Of a stretch of 64,000 nt of DNA, positions 62,200 to 64,000 are shown piece by piece. This DNA is from Nocardia concava NBRC 100430 (GTDB taxonomy: Bacteria > Actinomycetota > Actinomycetes > Mycobacteriales > Mycobacteriaceae): contig NZ_BAFX01000048.1 in the NCBI RefSeq assembly GCF_000308815.1, positions 28,904-92,903 on the forward strand. Direction: 5' to 3'. Both the position numbers and the translations under genes were made by a program. The notes under the pieces are model-generated. The model was not told the DNA's origin and made no database searches. It was given only the letters and a program-made list of their open reading frames with translations. How positions within the stretch are numbered: position 1 is the first letter of the stretch; the number at the start of each line of letters is the position of its first letter.

Positions 62200-62879
62200 G
62201 CCGAAACTGCTTCGGCGGTAAGGAAGTTCGCGACGAACTCGTCTGCCTTGTGCTCCAGGGCGGCGTACTGGGCCTCGCGTTCCGCGCCGACGGTCGGGGC
62301 GTTGATGAGCAGCGTGCCGTCGGCGTCGATGCGTTGGCGGCGCTCCTCGGCATCGGGGAGCAGGCCGACGGCCGAGTACGAGAAGCCGCAGTAGTAGGCG
62401 ATTCCCATGTTGAGCTGGCCCTCGAGGGTCTGCTGCATGAACGGGATCAGGGCGTCGTCGGCCGCCGCTCCGGCCAGGCCCAGCCACAGCATGCGCTTGC
62501 CCGCCAGCCGGGGCTTGCTGCGGCCGTAGGCGAAACCGTAGTTCCATACCCGGTCGATCCAGCCCTTGAGTACGGCGGGGACGCTCGCCCAGTAGACGGG
62601 GAACGCCGCGATCACGATGTCGGCGGCCAGGATTCGGTCCATGTGCTCGTGGACCTCGCGGGAGTAGGTCTTCTCGCGATTGCCCCAGTCGGGCTGATCG
62701 GCCTCGGTCATGCGCGGATCGAAGCCCTCGGCGTGCAGATCCAGCAGGTCGATGCGGTATCCGGCGGCCTCCAACCGGGCGGCGGTGCGGCGGGCGATGT
62801 GCGCGGTGAGGGAATCGGAGCGGTGGTGGGCGACCACGACCAGGGCCGTGCGGGGCTGGTCGATACCGTTGTGCGACAA
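62196..62879 (-). CDS. Flavodoxin-fold NAD(P)H oxidoreductase (MdaB/KefF-like)
   Basis: A 227-residue quinone-reductase-type flavoprotein: TALVVVAHHRSDSLTAHIARRTAARLEAAGYRIDLLDLHAEGFDPRMT, DIVIAAFPVYWASVPAVLKGWIDRVWNYGFAYG and LWLGLAGA. The start is TTG 62879 because GGAGGA lies just upstream. It likely reduces quinones or electrophilic compounds. Divergent from an AraC regulator, with an inverted repeat in between; hence probably induced by that regulator's ligand. Confidence 0.85.
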   Translation of the reverse strand: MSHNGIDQPRTALVVVAHHRSDSLTAHIARRTAARLEAAGYRIDLLDLHAEGFDPRMTEADQPDWGNREKTYSREVHEHMDRILAADIVIAAFPVYWASVPAVLKGWIDRVWNYGFAYGRSKPRLAGKRMLWLGLAGAAADDALIPFMQQTLEGQLNMGIAYYCGFSYSAVGLLPDAEERRQRIDADGTLLINAPTVGAEREAQYAALEHKADEFVANFLTAEAVSA

Positions 62880-62940
62880 GGAATTCCTCCTGGATCGGGG
62901 CGGTTGTTCGTTCCGGTGACTCCAGTACACCCGTCGCGGC

Positions 62941-62988
62941 GTAGACGATCCATGGGTGGAAAGCTCTCATCGATAGGAATTCGTCTAC
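62941..62988. promoter_or_regulatory. Inverted repeat between oxidoreductase and AraC genes
   Basis: GTAGACGA (62941-62948) and TCGTCTAC (62981-62988) are exact inverted copies 32 bp apart in the 119-bp divergent gap. Position suits a pair of half-sites for the AraC regulator. Confidence 0.45.
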
Positions 62989-62998
62989 ACTGGCCGGG

Positions 62999-63934
62999 GT
63001 GGATCCCCTGAGTAAGTTGCTGAGTGGTATTCGAGCCGAGGGCGCCGTCCTCACCCATGCCGTCATGCCCGCACCGTGGACCATCCGCTTCGCCGACCGC
63101 GCCCCGCTCACCATGATCACGGTCATGCGCGGTGGCGGCACGCTGCAACTGGCCGACGGAAGTCGGCGGCCGCTGACGGTCGGCGATACGGTGCTGGTGC
63201 GCGAACAGGACGAATTCCGTATCGCATCAGGAGATTCCGATAACGCCGGGCCGACGGTCGCGCCCACGGAGTACGAGATCTCATGCTTCACCGCCGATTC
63301 CGAGTGCGCGGGCGAGGAGCTGAACGGAATCCATTGGGGCAGTGACGTGAACGCGACGGCGTTGATGGTGGGCGCCTACCGAACCTCGTCCCGCCGCCAT
63401 GAACGCCTGTTGCGGGCGCTCCCACCGGTATTGGTGGTCAGGGAGGATTTCGACTCGTGCGGCTGGGTCGAGCAGGCCGCCGCCTCCGCCGTGCTGCAGA
63501 GCGCGGGTTCGCAGGCGATGATGGACCGCCTGCTCGACTGGAACCTGGTCTGCACCCTGCGCACCTGGTTCGACCAGGCCGGTCCCGACGCCCCCACCTG
63601 GTTCCGCGGCCTCGCCGACCCGATCATCGCCCCTGCCCTCCAAGCCATCCACACCACCCCGGGCGCCCCCTGGACCGTCGCCTCCCTGGCCGCCCAGGCG
63701 GGCGTCTCCCGCGCCCTCTTCGCCAGACGCTTCACCGCCGTCATGGGCCAACCGCCCCTGGCCTATCTCACCGAATCCCGCATGGACGAGGCCGAAGAAC
63801 TCCTCACCGATACCGACCTCACCATCGCCACCATCGCCAAATCCGTAGGCTACGCAGACCCTTTCGGCTTCTCCGCCGCCTTCAAACGCCACCGCGGCCT
63901 CAGCCCCACCGCCTTCCGCACCGCCGCGGCCTGA
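62999..63934 (+). CDS. AraC-family transcriptional regulator with cupin sensing domain
   Basis: A 311-residue regulator. The N-terminal cupin-type domain (MITVMRGGGTLQLADGSRRPLTVGDTVLV, about residues 38-70) senses the ligand. The C-terminal double HTH contains WTVASLAAQAGVSRALFARRFTAVMGQPPLAYLTESRMDEAEELLTDTDLTIATIAKSVGYADPFGFSAAFKRHRGLSPTAFR. GTG start at 62999. Members of this group commonly control a divergent oxidoreductase, as here. A palindromic repeat follows its stop. Confidence 0.88.
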   Translation: MDPLSKLLSGIRAEGAVLTHAVMPAPWTIRFADRAPLTMITVMRGGGTLQLADGSRRPLTVGDTVLVREQDEFRIASGDSDNAGPTVAPTEYEISCFTADSECAGEELNGIHWGSDVNATALMVGAYRTSSRRHERLLRALPPVLVVREDFDSCGWVEQAAASAVLQSAGSQAMMDRLLDWNLVCTLRTWFDQAGPDAPTWFRGLADPIIAPALQAIHTTPGAPWTVASLAAQAGVSRALFARRFTAVMGQPPLAYLTESRMDEAEELLTDTDLTIATIAKSVGYADPFGFSAAFKRHRGLSPTAFRTAAA

Positions 63935-63941
63935 CCGATTG

Positions 63942-64000
63942 CGCCGAGTGGCACGCCAGCGAGGGGATTTGTCCGAAATCGCCGCGCTGGTGTGCCACTC
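63942..64000. repeat. 63-bp palindromic repeat, copy 2 (cut by window end)
   Basis: The left arm (63942-63961, starts CGCCGAGTGGCAC) pairs with 63985-64000 and would continue past the edge. The 23-bp loop begins AGGGGATTTG as in the copy at 49739. It begins 8 bp after the AraC stop codon. Confidence 0.8.

Overview
The window is high-GC actinobacterial chromosome, most likely from Nocardia or a close mycolate-containing relative. The basis is the codon use, the ECF42-like sigma/DGPF pair, HTH-DUF5753/DUF397 regulators, type VII-secretion-like small proteins, and a block (39.6-62.2 kb) whose gene content resembles the Mycobacterium tuberculosis Rv2460c-Rv2478c neighbourhood: ssb-like, ettA, NAD-glutamate dehydrogenase, thioesterase, conserved protein, HNH protein, glbO, aglA, ctaJ, DUF5130, clpP genes, pepN. 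The genus assignment is inference; no rRNA is present.

Layout. 0-9.6 kb: the end of a large LuxR-type regulator, a lipoprotein 5'-nucleotidase, an MpaB/Lcp-type oxygenase divergent from a PhnZ-like HD protein, a LysR regulator, a secreted beta-helix protein and a secreted glycine-zipper protein. 9.7-13.5 kb: an amino acid permease divergent from a TetR-DmpA peptidase operon, with a perfect 8-7-8 palindrome between them. 14-16 kb: a DGPF protein and an ECF42-like sigma factor joined by six tandem 24-bp repeats, each carrying a stop and a Shine-Dalgarno-like GGGAGG. 16-20 kb: a frameshifted HTH/DUF5753 gene with its DUF397 partner, a DUF4254-like protein, a GH43 enzyme and a hemerythrin. 20.4-29.4 kb: a TetR-controlled aromatic-degradation operon (extradiol dioxygenase, FAH hydrolase, acyl-CoA ligase, DoxX-like protein, flavin hydroxylase) plus an MMPL exporter. 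Three copies of TGACG-N4-CGTCA tie the regulator, the operon and the exporter together.

29.6-36.2 kb is a putative integrated element. The 3' half of tRNA-Arg(TCT) plus about 40 bp of flank occurs twice, 6,563 bp apart (73/84 identical). A tyrosine-recombinase fragment lies near the tRNA end. The cargo is a YbaB-like protein, a WXG/EspC-like small protein, an 847-residue mostly helical protein with a WXG-like start, and a lipoprotein, apparently one operon. This is the best candidate in the window for a poorly described system.

36.4-64 kb is mostly conserved core: CopD/CtaG, a PLP dehydratase, the mycobacterial-type block above, AzlCD with its XRE regulator, a MarR regulator divergent from a membrane protein, a second-type ClpP pair in which one subunit has Ala at the catalytic Ser position, purC, and a flavodoxin-fold oxidoreductase divergent from an AraC regulator. 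A 63-bp palindromic element occurs at 49.74 kb and again at the right edge, each time just after a stop codon. Coordinates were read by eye, and functional calls rest on motif recognition without database search.
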